Source: CAVQUE01 sp046290435 (GTDB taxonomy: Bacteria > Actinomycetota > Acidimicrobiia > Acidimicrobiales > UBA8592). Taken from it: a stretch of DNA of 64,000 nt. Made by a program: the position numbers and the translations under genes. Position 1 is the stretch's first letter. Each line of letters opens with the position of its first letter. The stretch lies in contig JBKAGO010000035.1 of assembly GCA_046290435.1 (NCBI GenBank), positions 1-64,000 on the forward strand. The letters run 5' to 3'. Under the pieces are notes generated by a model. It did no database searches. It saw only the letters and a program-made list of their open reading frames with translations, and had not been told where the DNA came from. Below are positions 42,981 through 51,434 of the stretch, piece after piece.

Positions 42981-44003
42981 TCAGGCCGTCGGGTCGAGCA
43001 CCCAGACGTCGAGCTCGCCGAGGACGTCGGTGAACGAGCGCACCAGGCGCCCGACATCGGCATCGTCATGATCCCAGACGACGAGCGCTTCCGACGCGTT
43101 GCGGGCGAACCAGGCGTCGCGTCGTCCGATTGCCCCGAGTGCGCCGGCACGGTCGGCGGGCGTCTTCGCCTGGAGCACGATGACGTCGGCTGCGGCATCG
43201 ACGAGTTCGTCGAAGCGCCGTCGAGCATCGGCGGGCCACGCCTTGGCCGGGTCGGGATAGGGCAACACGGCCACGAACGGCACGCCCGCATCCAACGCAG
43301 CGCGCGCACCGAGCTCCTCGGCGCCGGAGCGCAGGCCGGTCACGACCACGAGGTCGTCGTTGAGCTCGGCCTTGGCGGCGATGATGTCGGCCATGGTCCG
43401 TTCGAGCGCCGCAGCGTCGGCCTTCGGCGACCGGAGCCCTGCCACCACGAGGCGATGCCCCGGCGGCGCTTCCCGTCCCGTCGGGTCACGCCGCGCCGCA
43501 ATCGTGCTCGTAGCGCGGCGGTCGATGCGGTCGGGCTCGCCGATGACCGTGGGCGTCTCCGATCCCGATCGAGGTCGCTGGGTGAACGCGGCCTCGACCG
43601 CGAGGCGGTCGGCGAGGTCGTTCCAGCGATCGCCGGCGTGGCCCTTCACCCACTCGAAGGTGACGTCACCGCTGCGGACCACCTCGATGAGGGGCTCCCA
43701 GAGGTCGCGGTTCGCGACGGGCTTCTTCTGGGAGTTCTTCCAGTCGCGACGCAGCCAACCTTCCCACCAGCGGTCCCGGAAGCAGTTGACCACGTAGGTG
43801 GAGTCGCTGATGACATGGGCCGGACCGTCAGCGGCCCGCAGTCCCTCGAGAACGGCGGCGAGCTCCATGCGCTGGTTGGTCGTGTCGGGATCGGGTCCCG
43901 CAGCGAACGGCCCGTCGGGACGGATCCAGGCCCATCCCCCCGGCCCGGGGTTCCCCGAACACGCGCCATCGGTGTAGATCACGACTCGTTCAGGTTTCTG
44001 CAC
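42981..44003 (-). CDS. rnhA: RNase HI fused to a SLOG-like domain
   Basis: A 340-residue protein. Residues about 1-145 are RNase HI, which cuts RNA in RNA-DNA hybrids; catalytic residues are Asp in YTDGACSGNPGPGGW, Glu in NQRMELAAVL, Asp in ISDSTYV and Asp in RWNDLAD. After a linker of about 35 residues, residues 182-338 form a second alpha/beta domain (HRLVVAGLRS, VVTGLRSGAEELGARAAL, VAVLPYPD, VWDHDD) of the SLOG/YpsA type, which usually binds nucleotides or nucleotide-derived ligands. Such a fusion is unusual. It diverges from aceE across 93 bases. Confidence 0.85.
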   Translation of the reverse strand: MQKPERVVIYTDGACSGNPGPGGWAWIRPDGPFAAGPDPDTTNQRMELAAVLEGLRAADGPAHVISDSTYVVNCFRDRWWEGWLRRDWKNSQKKPVANRDLWEPLIEVVRSGDVTFEWVKGHAGDRWNDLADRLAVEAAFTQRPRSGSETPTVIGEPDRIDRRATSTIAARRDPTGREAPPGHRLVVAGLRSPKADAAALERTMADIIAAKAELNDDLVVVTGLRSGAEELGARAALDAGVPFVAVLPYPDPAKAWPADARRRFDELVDAAADVIVLQAKTPADRAGALGAIGRRDAWFARNASEALVVWDHDDADVGRLVRSFTDVLGELDVWVLDPTA

Positions 44004-44096
44004 CGCGCCATGGTGTCACGCTCGGCCCTCTCGGGCGCGTAGCGTTGAGGGGAGCCAACGCCGATCGCCCCCGGCGGCGACGAGGAGAGACCGGAC

Positions 44097-46808
44097 ATGA
44101 TCGACCACTTCACGAGTGCGCTGCCCGACATCGATCCAGGCGAGACCAAGGAGTGGATGGACTCCATCGATGCCCTCATCGCGAGCGCCGGCAAGGTCCG
44201 GGCCCGCTACATCATGGCCAAACTCGTGCAGCGGGCCCAGGAGCAACAGGTCGGCGTCCCCGCGATGGTGTCGACGCCCTACGTCAACACGATCCCCCCC
44301 GAGGCCCAGCCGTTCTTCCCCGGCGACGAGGACGCCGAGCGCCGCATCCGCGCCTTCGTGCGCTGGAACGCCGCCGCCATGGTGGTGCGGGCCAACAAGA
44401 CCGCCGACGGCATCGGTGGGCATCTGTCGACGTTCGCGAGCTCGGCATCGCTCTACGAGGTCGGCTTCAACTGGTTCTTCCGCGGCAAGGAGGACGGCCT
44501 GCCCGGCGACCACATCTACTTCCAGGGGCACGCAGCTCCCGGGGTGTACGCCCGGGCCTATCTCGAGGGCCGGCTCTCGGAGGAACAGCTCGACCACTTC
44601 CGCATGGAGATCGGCGGCAAGGGTCTGTCGTCGTACCCCCACCCGCGTCTCATGCCGGACTTCTGGGAGTACCCCACGGTCTCGATGGGCCTCGGCCCCA
44701 TCAACTCCATCTACCACGCCCGCTTCAACCGCTACATGCACGACCGTCGTCTCGACGACACGTCGGGGTCGAAGCTGTGGTCCTTCCTCGGCGACGGCGA
44801 ATGCGACGAGCCCGAGACCCTCGGCGCCATCTCGCTCGCCGGCCGCGCCGGTCTCGACAACCTCATCTGGGTGATCAACTGCAACCTGCAGCGCCTCGAC
44901 GGCCCCGTGCGCGGCAACAGCTCGATCATCCAGGAGCTCGAGGGAATCTTCCGTGGCGCCGGATGGAACGTCATCAAGGTCATCTGGGGCTCGAAGTGGG
45001 ACGAGCTGCTCCAGCGCGATGTCGACGGCGTGTTGCTGAACAAGCTCAACACCACCGTCGACGGCGAGTACCAGCGCTACGCCGTGGAGTCGGGCGCCTA
45101 CATCCGCGAGCACTTCTTCGGACCGGACCCCCGCCTGCGTCGCATGGTCGAGCACCTCAGCGACGACGAGATCCGGGCTCTCCCCCGAGGTGGCCACGAC
45201 TACCAGAAGCTCTACGCCGCCTACAAGGCCGCATCGGAGACGGTCGGCGCCCCCACGGTCATCCTGGCCAAGACGGTGAAGGGCTGGACGCTCGGCGAGG
45301 GGTTCGAGGGCCGCAACGCCACCCACCAGATCAAGAAGATGACCAAGCAGCAGCTCCTCGAGCTGCGGGCCCGGCTGTACCTCGAGGACGAGATCCCCGA
45401 ATCATCCCTCGACGACGACCTGCCGCCCTACTACCGACCGCAGGTCGGCAGCGACATCCACACCTACATGATGGATCGTCGCCGGGCCCTCGATGGGCCG
45501 CTTCCCAAGCGCATGGTGCGCACCCGTCGACCTCTCGACCTTCCCGACCCGAAGATCTTCGCCGAGTACGACGAGGGCTCGGGTGGCCGCGAGGTGTCGA
45601 CCACGATGGTGTTCACCGCCATCCTGCGCAACCTGTTGCGCGACGACGACTTCGGTCCCCGGGTGGTGCCGATCGTCCCCGACGAGGCCCGCACGTTCGG
45701 CATGGACAGCCTGTTCCGCGAGTTCGAGATCTACGCCTCGAAGGGCCAGCTCTACGAACCGGTCGACCACGATCTGCTGTTGTCCTATGCCGAGGACACC
45801 GACGGCCAGATCCTCGAGGAGGGCATCACCGAGGCTGGTTCGATGGCCAGCTGGATCGCTGCGGCCACCAGCTACGCCAACCTCGGCGTGCCGATGGTGC
45901 CGTTCTTCACGTTCTATTCGATGTTCGGTTTCCAGCGCGTCGGCGACCTGATCTGGTCGGCCGCCGATTCCCGGGCCCGCGGCTTCCTGATGGCGGCCAC
46001 CGCGGGGCGCACCACGCTGATGGGCGAGGGTCTCCAGCACCAGGATGGCCACAGCCTCGTGCTCGCATCCACCGTGCCCGCCTGCCAGGCCTACGACCCG
46101 GCGTTCGCGTACGAGCTGGGGTCGATCATCTCCCACGGGCTGCACCGCATGTACGGACCCGACGGCGGCCACGACGAGTTCTACTACCTCACCATCTACA
46201 ACGAGAACTACGACATGCCCGCCCAGGCCGATGCGGTGTCCGATGACGACATCGTCAGCGGCCTGTACCGCTGGGATGCCGGTCCCGACGCCGAGCACCG
46301 GGCCACCATCGTGTTCTCGGGGCCCGCGCACAAAGCGGCACGCGAAGCCCAGGCCGAGCTGGCCGAGCACTACGGCGTCGGTGCCGAGCTCTGGAGCGCG
46401 ACGAGCTACAAGCGGCTGCGCGAGGAGGCGCTCGAGGTCGAACGCTGGAACCGCCTGCATCCCGACGCCGAGCCGAGGCTGGCTGCGGTCACCGAGAAGC
46501 TGGCCACCAGTCAGGGACCGATCGTCGCGGTCACCGATTACATGACCGCGGTACCCGACCAGGTCGCCCGCTGGGTACCCCGTCACTACCTGTCCCTCGG
46601 CACCGACGGGTACGGCCGCTCCGATACCCGCGAAGCGCTGCGGGCGTTCTTCGAGGTCGACTGCGGCCACGTCGTGGTCGCAGTGTTGAGCGGTCTCGCC
46701 GCCGAGGGCGTGGTGCCCACGTCGGCGGTGGTCGACGCCATCGCCCGCTACGGCATCGACGCCGGCGCCCCGAACCCCTTCACCTACGACGTCCAGCCGG
46801 CGGGCTGA
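44097..46808 (+). CDS. aceE: pyruvate dehydrogenase E1, homodimeric type
   Basis: A 903-residue thiamine-diphosphate enzyme that decarboxylates pyruvate and acetylates E2. The N-terminal third has KTADGIGGHLSTFASSA and GHAAPGVYARA (ThDP site), then GDGECDEPE with the downstream NCNLQRLDGPVRGN (the GDG...N thiamine motif), and the C-terminal third holds the LQHQDGHS block. Length fits AceE of actinobacteria. The start follows GGAG about 10 bases upstream. No E2 or E3 is adjacent; the E2 and lpd at 27-30 kb probably serve it as well. Confidence 0.94.
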   Translation: MIDHFTSALPDIDPGETKEWMDSIDALIASAGKVRARYIMAKLVQRAQEQQVGVPAMVSTPYVNTIPPEAQPFFPGDEDAERRIRAFVRWNAAAMVVRANKTADGIGGHLSTFASSASLYEVGFNWFFRGKEDGLPGDHIYFQGHAAPGVYARAYLEGRLSEEQLDHFRMEIGGKGLSSYPHPRLMPDFWEYPTVSMGLGPINSIYHARFNRYMHDRRLDDTSGSKLWSFLGDGECDEPETLGAISLAGRAGLDNLIWVINCNLQRLDGPVRGNSSIIQELEGIFRGAGWNVIKVIWGSKWDELLQRDVDGVLLNKLNTTVDGEYQRYAVESGAYIREHFFGPDPRLRRMVEHLSDDEIRALPRGGHDYQKLYAAYKAASETVGAPTVILAKTVKGWTLGEGFEGRNATHQIKKMTKQQLLELRARLYLEDEIPESSLDDDLPPYYRPQVGSDIHTYMMDRRRALDGPLPKRMVRTRRPLDLPDPKIFAEYDEGSGGREVSTTMVFTAILRNLLRDDDFGPRVVPIVPDEARTFGMDSLFREFEIYASKGQLYEPVDHDLLLSYAEDTDGQILEEGITEAGSMASWIAAATSYANLGVPMVPFFTFYSMFGFQRVGDLIWSAADSRARGFLMAATAGRTTLMGEGLQHQDGHSLVLASTVPACQAYDPAFAYELGSIISHGLHRMYGPDGGHDEFYYLTIYNENYDMPAQADAVSDDDIVSGLYRWDAGPDAEHRATIVFSGPAHKAAREAQAELAEHYGVGAELWSATSYKRLREEALEVERWNRLHPDAEPRLAAVTEKLATSQGPIVAVTDYMTAVPDQVARWVPRHYLSLGTDGYGRSDTREALRAFFEVDCGHVVVAVLSGLAAEGVVPTSAVVDAIARYGIDAGAPNPFTYDVQPAG

Positions 46809-46817
46809 CGCCGTCGG

Positions 46818-47588
46818 TCAGGTGCGGTTGGCCCGTTCGAGCCACCCGAGGAACACCGCCACGGCGCGGGGGTCGAAGCGGAGGCGGTGCCCGGCGCCTT
46901 CGATGATGCGCAGGTCTGCGGCGCCGTGGGCGTCGGCGATCACCCGGGAATCGAACACGGGGACGACGTCGTCGAGTGCGCCGTGCATCACCAGCATCGG
47001 GCGGTCGGCGACGCCCGACGCGGCGTCCACGGCGCGGATCTCGGCGAGCTCGGCGATCCAGGCATCCATGTCGGGTGGGAACGCCGGGTTCTTGACGGCG
47101 CCGACTTCGCGGGCGTAGGCGAGAAGGCCCTCCGGAGCCCGTTTCCAGTCATCGAAGTCGGCAGGGGGTGCCACCGCGGCGACGCCGCGGATCGTCGGAT
47201 CCTCTGCTGCGGCGACGATGCCGAGCGATCCGCCCGTGCCGAAGCCGGCGACCCAGACCGCGTTGACGTGCGGGACCGAACGGAGGTGCGCGACGGCGTT
47301 GTGGACGTCGCGCAACCAGCCACCCAGGGAGAAGTCTCCCTCGGACTCGCCGCAGCCCCGGAACGTGAACGCGAGCGCCAACCAACCGAGGTCATCGGCC
47401 ACCCGATCAGCCAGGTCGTAGTAGGAGCGTCCCGCGTCGAGGCGGCCGTTGGACGGCGACGGGAAGCCATGGCAGATGACCAACGCTGTCAGGCCGTCGC
47501 TGCCGACGCGTTCGGGGCGTGCGAGCTGGCCGACGAGGTCGAGACCGTCGGATTCGAAGTGATGGGCCGTGGAGGCCGACGCCGCCAC
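46818..47588 (-). CDS. alpha/beta hydrolase with altered nucleophile motif
   Basis: A 256-residue alpha/beta-hydrolase fold protein. Strands and motifs can be followed: VICHGFPSPSNG (oxyanion loop), FTFRGCGESEGDF, then AGFGTGGSLG where the nucleophile elbow GxSxG should be. The serine position is Gly, so normal serine-hydrolase chemistry is uncertain. The acid (HGALDDVVP) and histidine (GAGHRLR) are present. It lies 6 bases downstream of a 63-residue gene on the same strand, likely co-transcribed. It meets aceE tail to tail with 9 bases between. Confidence 0.78.
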   Translation of the reverse strand: MAASASTAHHFESDGLDLVGQLARPERVGSDGLTALVICHGFPSPSNGRLDAGRSYYDLADRVADDLGWLALAFTFRGCGESEGDFSLGGWLRDVHNAVAHLRSVPHVNAVWVAGFGTGGSLGIVAAAEDPTIRGVAAVAPPADFDDWKRAPEGLLAYAREVGAVKNPAFPPDMDAWIAELAEIRAVDAASGVADRPMLVMHGALDDVVPVFDSRVIADAHGAADLRIIEGAGHRLRFDPRAVAVFLGWLERANRT

Positions 47589-47594
47589 CCGTCC

Positions 47595-47786
47595 TCAGAT
47601 CCGCCGGAGGCGATAGCCGCGGTTGCGGGCCTCGGGAAGGGTGTCCGGCCCGAACACGAGGTACTGCTCCGAGTCGATGAGCTCGTCGATGACGCTCTCG
47701 TCGGTCACGTCGTCGAGGTCGTAGACCTTCTGGTTGCGCTTGTCGCCGAGCCAGCGGTGGCCTTCCACCCGTGTCGGTCGCTCCAT
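47595..47786 (-). CDS. 63-residue conserved protein of unknown function
   Basis: A small soluble protein beginning MERPTRVEGHRWLGDKRNQ and containing a VYDLDDVTDE segment; basic at the front, acidic in the middle, basic at the end (ARNRGYRLRRI). ATG 47786 has AGGAA 6 bases upstream; the frame is open further up through the structured region, but that part is not protein-like. Its position 36 bases behind a strong terminator suggests control by attenuation. It leads the alpha/beta hydrolase gene. Confidence 0.65.
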   Translation of the reverse strand: MERPTRVEGHRWLGDKRNQKVYDLDDVTDESVIDELIDSEQYLVFGPDTLPEARNRGYRLRRI

Positions 47787-47821
47787 GGCTGATTCCTGTT
47801 CTCGCGGTGTGGGGACACGAC

Positions 47822-47851
47822 AAAGGGAGGCCCCGTGGCCGGGGCCTCCCT
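47822..47851 (-). terminator. strong rho-independent-type hairpin
   Basis: AGGGAGGCCCCG and CGGGGCCTCCCT pair perfectly over 12 bp around a 4-base loop. On the minus strand TTTGTC follows. It lies between the structured region at 47860-48110 and the 63-residue gene starting at 47786, so it could end a small RNA or act as an attenuator of that gene. Confidence 0.7.
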
Positions 47852-48110
47852 GTGCCAGTACGTTCGTCACCGGCGCAGATTCGCGTCGGTGACGCCTGGA
47901 AGATCCGGGGGACGTTCCACACAACGATCGGGGCGTTCGCCCGAACGAGCGTGAACCGACTGGGACCAGGGGTCGGCCGTCGGTCCCGGCGGTGACCAGT
48001 GGAGATTCACTGGGTGGTCCAGGAAGCCTGCCTAGCGGCTGGCCACCTCCAAGGTCCCAAAAGTTTGACTACTCAGTTGGACCACCTCCTTTCTTTGGTC
48101 TCGCCATGAA
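47822..48110 (-). ncRNA. candidate structured RNA or leader
   Basis: A 373-base gap between genes holds at least five stem-loops and the terminator. On the minus strand, in order: GACCA/TGGTC (48080-48100) with the sequence AGAAAGGAGGT in its loop, a bulged 9-bp stem (48013-48047), CCAGTG/CACTGG (47996-48013), GGGACC/GGTCCC (47962-47987), GTCACCG/CGGTGAC (47866-47893), then the terminator. The upper part (48050-48110) is AT-richer than its surroundings. A 12-codon frame (MARPKKGGGPTE) from ATG 48107 runs through the first hairpin. It resembles no RNA class I can name; tmRNA, RNase P RNA and SRP RNA signatures are absent. Confidence 0.5.
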
Positions 48111-48159
48111 AGCACACTCGAGAGGCACATGGGGTGCCATTACGGCCATCGTCGAGAGG

Positions 48160-48687
48160 TCAGCGCTCCGGATCGCCTTCTTCACCAGGACCCAGGGCAG
48201 GGGTACCGTCGCCCGCCGTCGCCGGACCGAGCACGCCCGACACGTCGACCGGGGACCCGACTGCGCCGATGTCGACGAGGTAGTCCACGGTCAGATCCAC
48301 CACGCAGACGATGTCGACCTCGTCGGCGTCGATGCCTTCGTGGCGGCAGCGGCGAAGGAGCTCGTCGACGACGTCGTCCTCGTCGGCGACGACCGCCCGG
48401 TTCATGCGCGCCGCCCGTTCGGCGGCACGGTCGACTCCGCCGTAGCTGGCGACACCTCGTTCGCGGAAGTACGTCAGCTGCCATCGCAGCAGGACCCGGA
48501 CGTCGTCGTGGCTGAGGCGTGCGGCGACCCGATCGGGCAGCTGATCGGCCAACCGGGTGGTGGCTTCTTCGATGTCGAACACCGCCAGCGACGGGGTGGC
48601 GGCGAGACGTGCCGTCACCATCGACACCGCGAACCAGGCGATGGCGAGGACGGCGACTGCGCCGGCGGCGATGAACACCCAGATCAC
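48160..48687 (-). CDS. membrane-anchored protein of unknown function
   Basis: A 175-residue protein with one N-terminal membrane helix (IWVFIAAGAVAVLAIAWFAV) and a soluble part with FDIEEATTRLADQLPDRVAARLSHDD, then an R/A-rich and acidic helical region and a VDLTVDYLVDIG stretch. I chose GTG 48687, which puts the helix at the very start; TACCGT ends 8 bases upstream on the minus strand and would suit leaderless transcription. A longer frame to 48783 overlaps the divergent promoter and MBL gene start. No family recognised. Confidence 0.6.
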   Translation of the reverse strand: MIWVFIAAGAVAVLAIAWFAVSMVTARLAATPSLAVFDIEEATTRLADQLPDRVAARLSHDDVRVLLRWQLTYFRERGVASYGGVDRAAERAARMNRAVVADEDDVVDELLRRCRHEGIDADEVDIVCVVDLTVDYLVDIGAVGSPVDVSGVLGPATAGDGTPALGPGEEGDPER

Positions 48688-48717
48688 GATGGCTGACGGT
48701 ACCGCAGCCGTCCCGAC

Positions 48718-48745
48718 CTGACCCAGCGCCGTGCGGCAGTACCCT
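48718..48745 (+). promoter_or_regulatory. promoter for the MBL-fold hydrolase gene
   Basis: CTGACC at 48718-48723 and TACCCT at 48740-48745 are 16 bases apart. The ATG lies at 48770 with GAGGAGG in between. Confidence 0.4.
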
Positions 48746-48769
48746 CGCGGGCGAACGAGGAGGCCACCG

Positions 48770-49384
48770 ATGACCGCCGACACCCTGCACTACGAGGACC
48801 ACCGAGCCGAGATCCACAAGATCGTCGTTGGTCCCATGGACAACAACGTGTTCGTCCTGCGCTGCCGCGAGACCGGCGACGCCGTGCTGCTCGACGCCGC
48901 CAACGAGCACGAACGACTCCTGGAGCTGTGCCGCACGCTGGGGGTACGCGAGGTACTCGAGACCCACGGGCACTGGGACCACATCCAGGCCGTGCCCGAG
49001 ATCCGCGACGCCGGCTATTCGGTGCACGTCACCGCTGCCGATGCCGAAATGCTGCCGAGCTACGACGAGATCCTCGAGGACGAGTCGGTGATCGAGGTCG
49101 GCCGGCTCCGCCTCCACACCATCCTCACGCCCGGCCACACGCCGGGATCGATGTGCTTCCGGCTCGAGGGATCGCCGGTTCTGTTCAGTGGCGACACGCT
49201 CTTCCCGGGCGGTCCGGGCAACACGTCGTTCGACAACGCCGACTTCGACACCATCATCACCTCGATCGACCGGCGCCTGTTCACCCTCGCTGCGGAGACC
49301 CTCGTGCTGCCGGGTCACGGCGACGACACGACGATCGGCGCCGAGCGACCCAACCTCGACGCCTGGATCGAGCGGGGCTGGTGA
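48770..49384 (+). CDS. MBL-fold metallohydrolase (glyoxalase II-like)
   Basis: A 204-residue zinc hydrolase. Metal ligands are clear: HGHWDH, the His of TPGHTPGS, the Asp of FSGDTLF and the His of LPGHGDD. The sequence is close to short hydroxyacylglutathione-hydrolase-like proteins that in actinobacteria act on thioester or mycothiol derivatives; the substrate is inferred. GAGGAGG lies 6 bases before ATG 48770. The stop overlaps the next GTG start. Confidence 0.87.
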   Translation: MTADTLHYEDHRAEIHKIVVGPMDNNVFVLRCRETGDAVLLDAANEHERLLELCRTLGVREVLETHGHWDHIQAVPEIRDAGYSVHVTAADAEMLPSYDEILEDESVIEVGRLRLHTILTPGHTPGSMCFRLEGSPVLFSGDTLFPGGPGNTSFDNADFDTIITSIDRRLFTLAAETLVLPGHGDDTTIGAERPNLDAWIERGW

Positions 49385-49788
49385 CCAGCGACGGCCACGA
49401 CCACGGCGCCGCCCAGGCGCTCCCCGCGGACGAGCGCCCGTTCGACCCCACACCGGTCGACACCACCGATCTGCCCGACACGCCCATCCGGGACCGCAAC
49501 ATCCCTGCGACCGCCTGGCGGCAGGCCCCGCAGGCGCTGCTGAGCGCGGGCGACGACATCGCGACCGACGCCATCGCCTACAAGCGCCGTCTCGGCCCCT
49601 GGCTGTTGTGGCGGGCGGGGCCGGCGCGCCGCGCCGACGCCCGGTACGTCGCGATCCACTCGGGCGACCTCGACCGGATCTTCACGTTCCGGCTCTTCGC
49701 CGACGGCAGCGGCGAGGGCATCGGCCCGAGCGGCGCCCGTCACGAGCGCTTCAGGACCTGGAAAGAGGATCTACGCGATCACGAGTGA
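49381..49788 (+). CDS. conserved protein of unknown function, coupled to the MBL hydrolase
   Basis: A 135-residue soluble protein. The first 45 residues are Asp/Pro-rich; the rest (AYKRRLGPWLLWRAGPARRADARYVAI ends at residue 95) is basic, then FRLFADGSGEGIGPSG and RFRTWKEDLRDHE. No enzyme motif is visible. GTG 49381 overlaps the MBL hydrolase stop by 4 bases, so the products probably work together. Its 3' end overlaps the convergent deacetylase by 10 bases. Confidence 0.6.
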   Translation: MTSDGHDHGAAQALPADERPFDPTPVDTTDLPDTPIRDRNIPATAWRQAPQALLSAGDDIATDAIAYKRRLGPWLLWRAGPARRADARYVAIHSGDLDRIFTFRLFADGSGEGIGPSGARHERFRTWKEDLRDHE

Positions 49789-50564
49789 CCCCTGGAGCGG
49801 GCCGCACCGATGGCCCGGCGAAGCGAACCCGCTCGTGCCCGCAACCGGACCCGGGGGCCTGCAGGGCGCTGCTGCAGCATCGCTGCGACGTCGTCTCGGT
49901 CATGGTGTCGTTCGACGGTCAGCCTGGAGATCGCGAACGGATCGCGCTCGGGTCGAGCGACGGCGTTCATGACGATGCTCGCCGACCGGTAGCCCGCGGC
50001 GACGACTTCCTCGCGGCCACGCCGGTCGTGGTGCCCGTGGGGATAGGCGAACGAGACGACCTCGGCGCCGACGACGTCCTCCAGCCATGCTCTGCTCGAC
50101 CGCATCTCGTCACGGATCTCGGCCCGTGACAGACGGAGATGGGACAGGTGGCGGCGCCCATGGCTCCCGACCTCGATGCCGGCGGAATGCAGCTCGCGCA
50201 CACCGTCCGGCGACAGCATCCGCCCGGGGGCCGGGGCCGTGCCATCGATGTACGACGTGGTGACGAAGATGGTCGCCGGGATACCTCGTTCGGCCAGCAG
50301 CGGCAGCGCGACGTCGAGGTTGTCCCGATAGCCGTCATCGAAGGTCACCGCCAGGCCGGGACCGGCATCGAGCGGCGCGGCCACCAGATCGGCGATGGTG
50401 CACAGACGGCGCCCGTCGGCGACGAGCGCGTCGAGGTGATCGGCGAAGGCGACCGGATCGGTTGCGAAGCGCCAGTCCTTCTCGGAGACCGTATGGTAGA
50501 GGAGCACGGGAACCCCGTCCGGTCCTCGCCCTCGCCGCAATGATCGCGAGTCCATCGTACCCAT
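49779..50564 (-). CDS. polysaccharide deacetylase (NodB family, CE4)
   Basis: A 261-residue protein with the NodB fold: VPVLLYHTVSE, the catalytic LAVTFDDGYRDN (TFDDG motif), metal-binding GSHGRRHLSHLRL (HxxxH) and FAYPHGHHD. Such enzymes remove acetyl groups from surface glycans. No signal peptide is obvious. ATG 50564 or the in-frame ATG 50555 could be used; a TAGCAT box overlaps the first, which would make the second leaderless. It diverges from the sufC gene. Confidence 0.85.
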   Translation of the reverse strand: MGTMDSRSLRRGRGPDGVPVLLYHTVSEKDWRFATDPVAFADHLDALVADGRRLCTIADLVAAPLDAGPGLAVTFDDGYRDNLDVALPLLAERGIPATIFVTTSYIDGTAPAPGRMLSPDGVRELHSAGIEVGSHGRRHLSHLRLSRAEIRDEMRSSRAWLEDVVGAEVVSFAYPHGHHDRRGREEVVAAGYRSASIVMNAVARPERDPFAISRLTVERHHDRDDVAAMLQQRPAGPRVRLRARAGSLRRAIGAARSRGHS

Positions 50565-50639
50565 GCTACGGGCGGCCGCCGCAACGACTCGGTAGGCCGC
50601 CGGAGCCCCCCGACGCAGGTGCAGACACACCCGCATTAC

Positions 50640-50655
50640 CACTACGTCGGTAGTG
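50640..50655. promoter_or_regulatory. dyad operator upstream of sufC-sufS-sufU
   Basis: CACTACGTCGGTAGTG is a perfect 6-4-6 inverted repeat. A related sequence of the same spacing, CCCTATCGCCGTAGTG, lies at the promoter of the other suf unit (57495-57510). The shared element is a candidate site for an iron-sulfur-sensing repressor such as SufR. Confidence 0.55.
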
Positions 50656-50674
50656 CAAATATCGCATGGTCGCC

Positions 50675-50680
50675 TAGACT
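50675..50680 (+). promoter_or_regulatory. -10 box of the sufC-sufS-sufU unit
   Basis: TAGACT ends 7 bases before the GTG start at 50688, the layout of a leaderless actinobacterial transcript. The dyad at 50640-50655 overlaps the expected -35 region. Confidence 0.5.
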
Positions 50681-50687
50681 CAGAGCC

Positions 50688-51434
50688 GTGACTGCGCCTC
50701 TGTTCGAGATCGACGACCTTCACGTGAGCGCCGACGACGGCACCGAGATCCTCCGGGGAGTGAGCCTCCGGGTCGATGCCGGCGAGGTCCATGCCCTCAT
50801 GGGACCGAACGGCTGCGGGAAATCCACCCTCGCCACCACCTTGCTGGGCTCGCCCGAGTACACCGTGACCTCCGGGTCGATCCGCTTCCGCGGCGACGAC
50901 ATCACCGACTGGTCCTCCGACGTGCGCGGCAAGGCAGGCATGTTCCTCGCCTTCCAGTACCCCCAGGAATTCGCCGGGGTGTCGGTGCTCAACTTCCTTC
51001 GCCAGACCGTGGAGGCCCGCACCGGAAACGAGACGTCGGTGCTCGAGCTCCGCAAGCGGATGCTGTCGTGGATGGACCGCCTCGGTATGGACCGTTCCTT
51101 CGCCGACCGCTACCTCAACGAGGGCTTCTCCGGGGGCGAGAAGAAGCGGAACGAGATCCTCCAGATGGCCCTCCTCCAACCCGAGTTCGCCATCCTCGAC
51201 GAAACCGACTCCGGCCTCGACATCGACGCCCTGAAGATCGTCGCCTCCGGCGTCCAGGAGGTCCGCAAGGACCGACCCGAGCTCGGCGTCCTCGCCATCA
51301 CCCACTACCAGCGGCTCCTCGACCACCTCCGTCCCGATCACGTGCACATCCTGATCGACGGCCGCATCGTCGACAGTGGTGGCATCGAGCTGGTCGAACG
51401 CCTCGAGGTCTCCGGCTACGAGGGCTGGCGATGA
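50688..51434 (+). CDS. sufC: Fe-S assembly ATPase SufC (first copy)
   Basis: A 248-residue ABC-type ATPase that powers the SufBCD scaffold. Walker A is GPNGCGKST, the SufC-type signature FSGGEKKRNEILQM follows and Walker B is FAILDETDSGLD; the AITHYQRLL histidine switch is present. GTG 50688 is chosen from the leaderless promoter. It overlaps sufS by 4 bases. A second sufC lies at 55052-55819; the two differ clearly in sequence, so this is an old duplication or transfer. Confidence 0.92.
   Translation: MTAPLFEIDDLHVSADDGTEILRGVSLRVDAGEVHALMGPNGCGKSTLATTLLGSPEYTVTSGSIRFRGDDITDWSSDVRGKAGMFLAFQYPQEFAGVSVLNFLRQTVEARTGNETSVLELRKRMLSWMDRLGMDRSFADRYLNEGFSGGEKKRNEILQMALLQPEFAILDETDSGLDIDALKIVASGVQEVRKDRPELGVLAITHYQRLLDHLRPDHVHILIDGRIVDSGGIELVERLEVSGYEGWR

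Noticed and set aside
48084..48094. 3' end of 16S rRNA on the plus strand (ACCTCCTTTCT)
   Set aside because: Only 11 bases match; the preceding sequence is not rRNA.
47822..48110. tmRNA, RNase P RNA or SRP RNA
   Set aside because: None of their end or core sequences is present on either strand.
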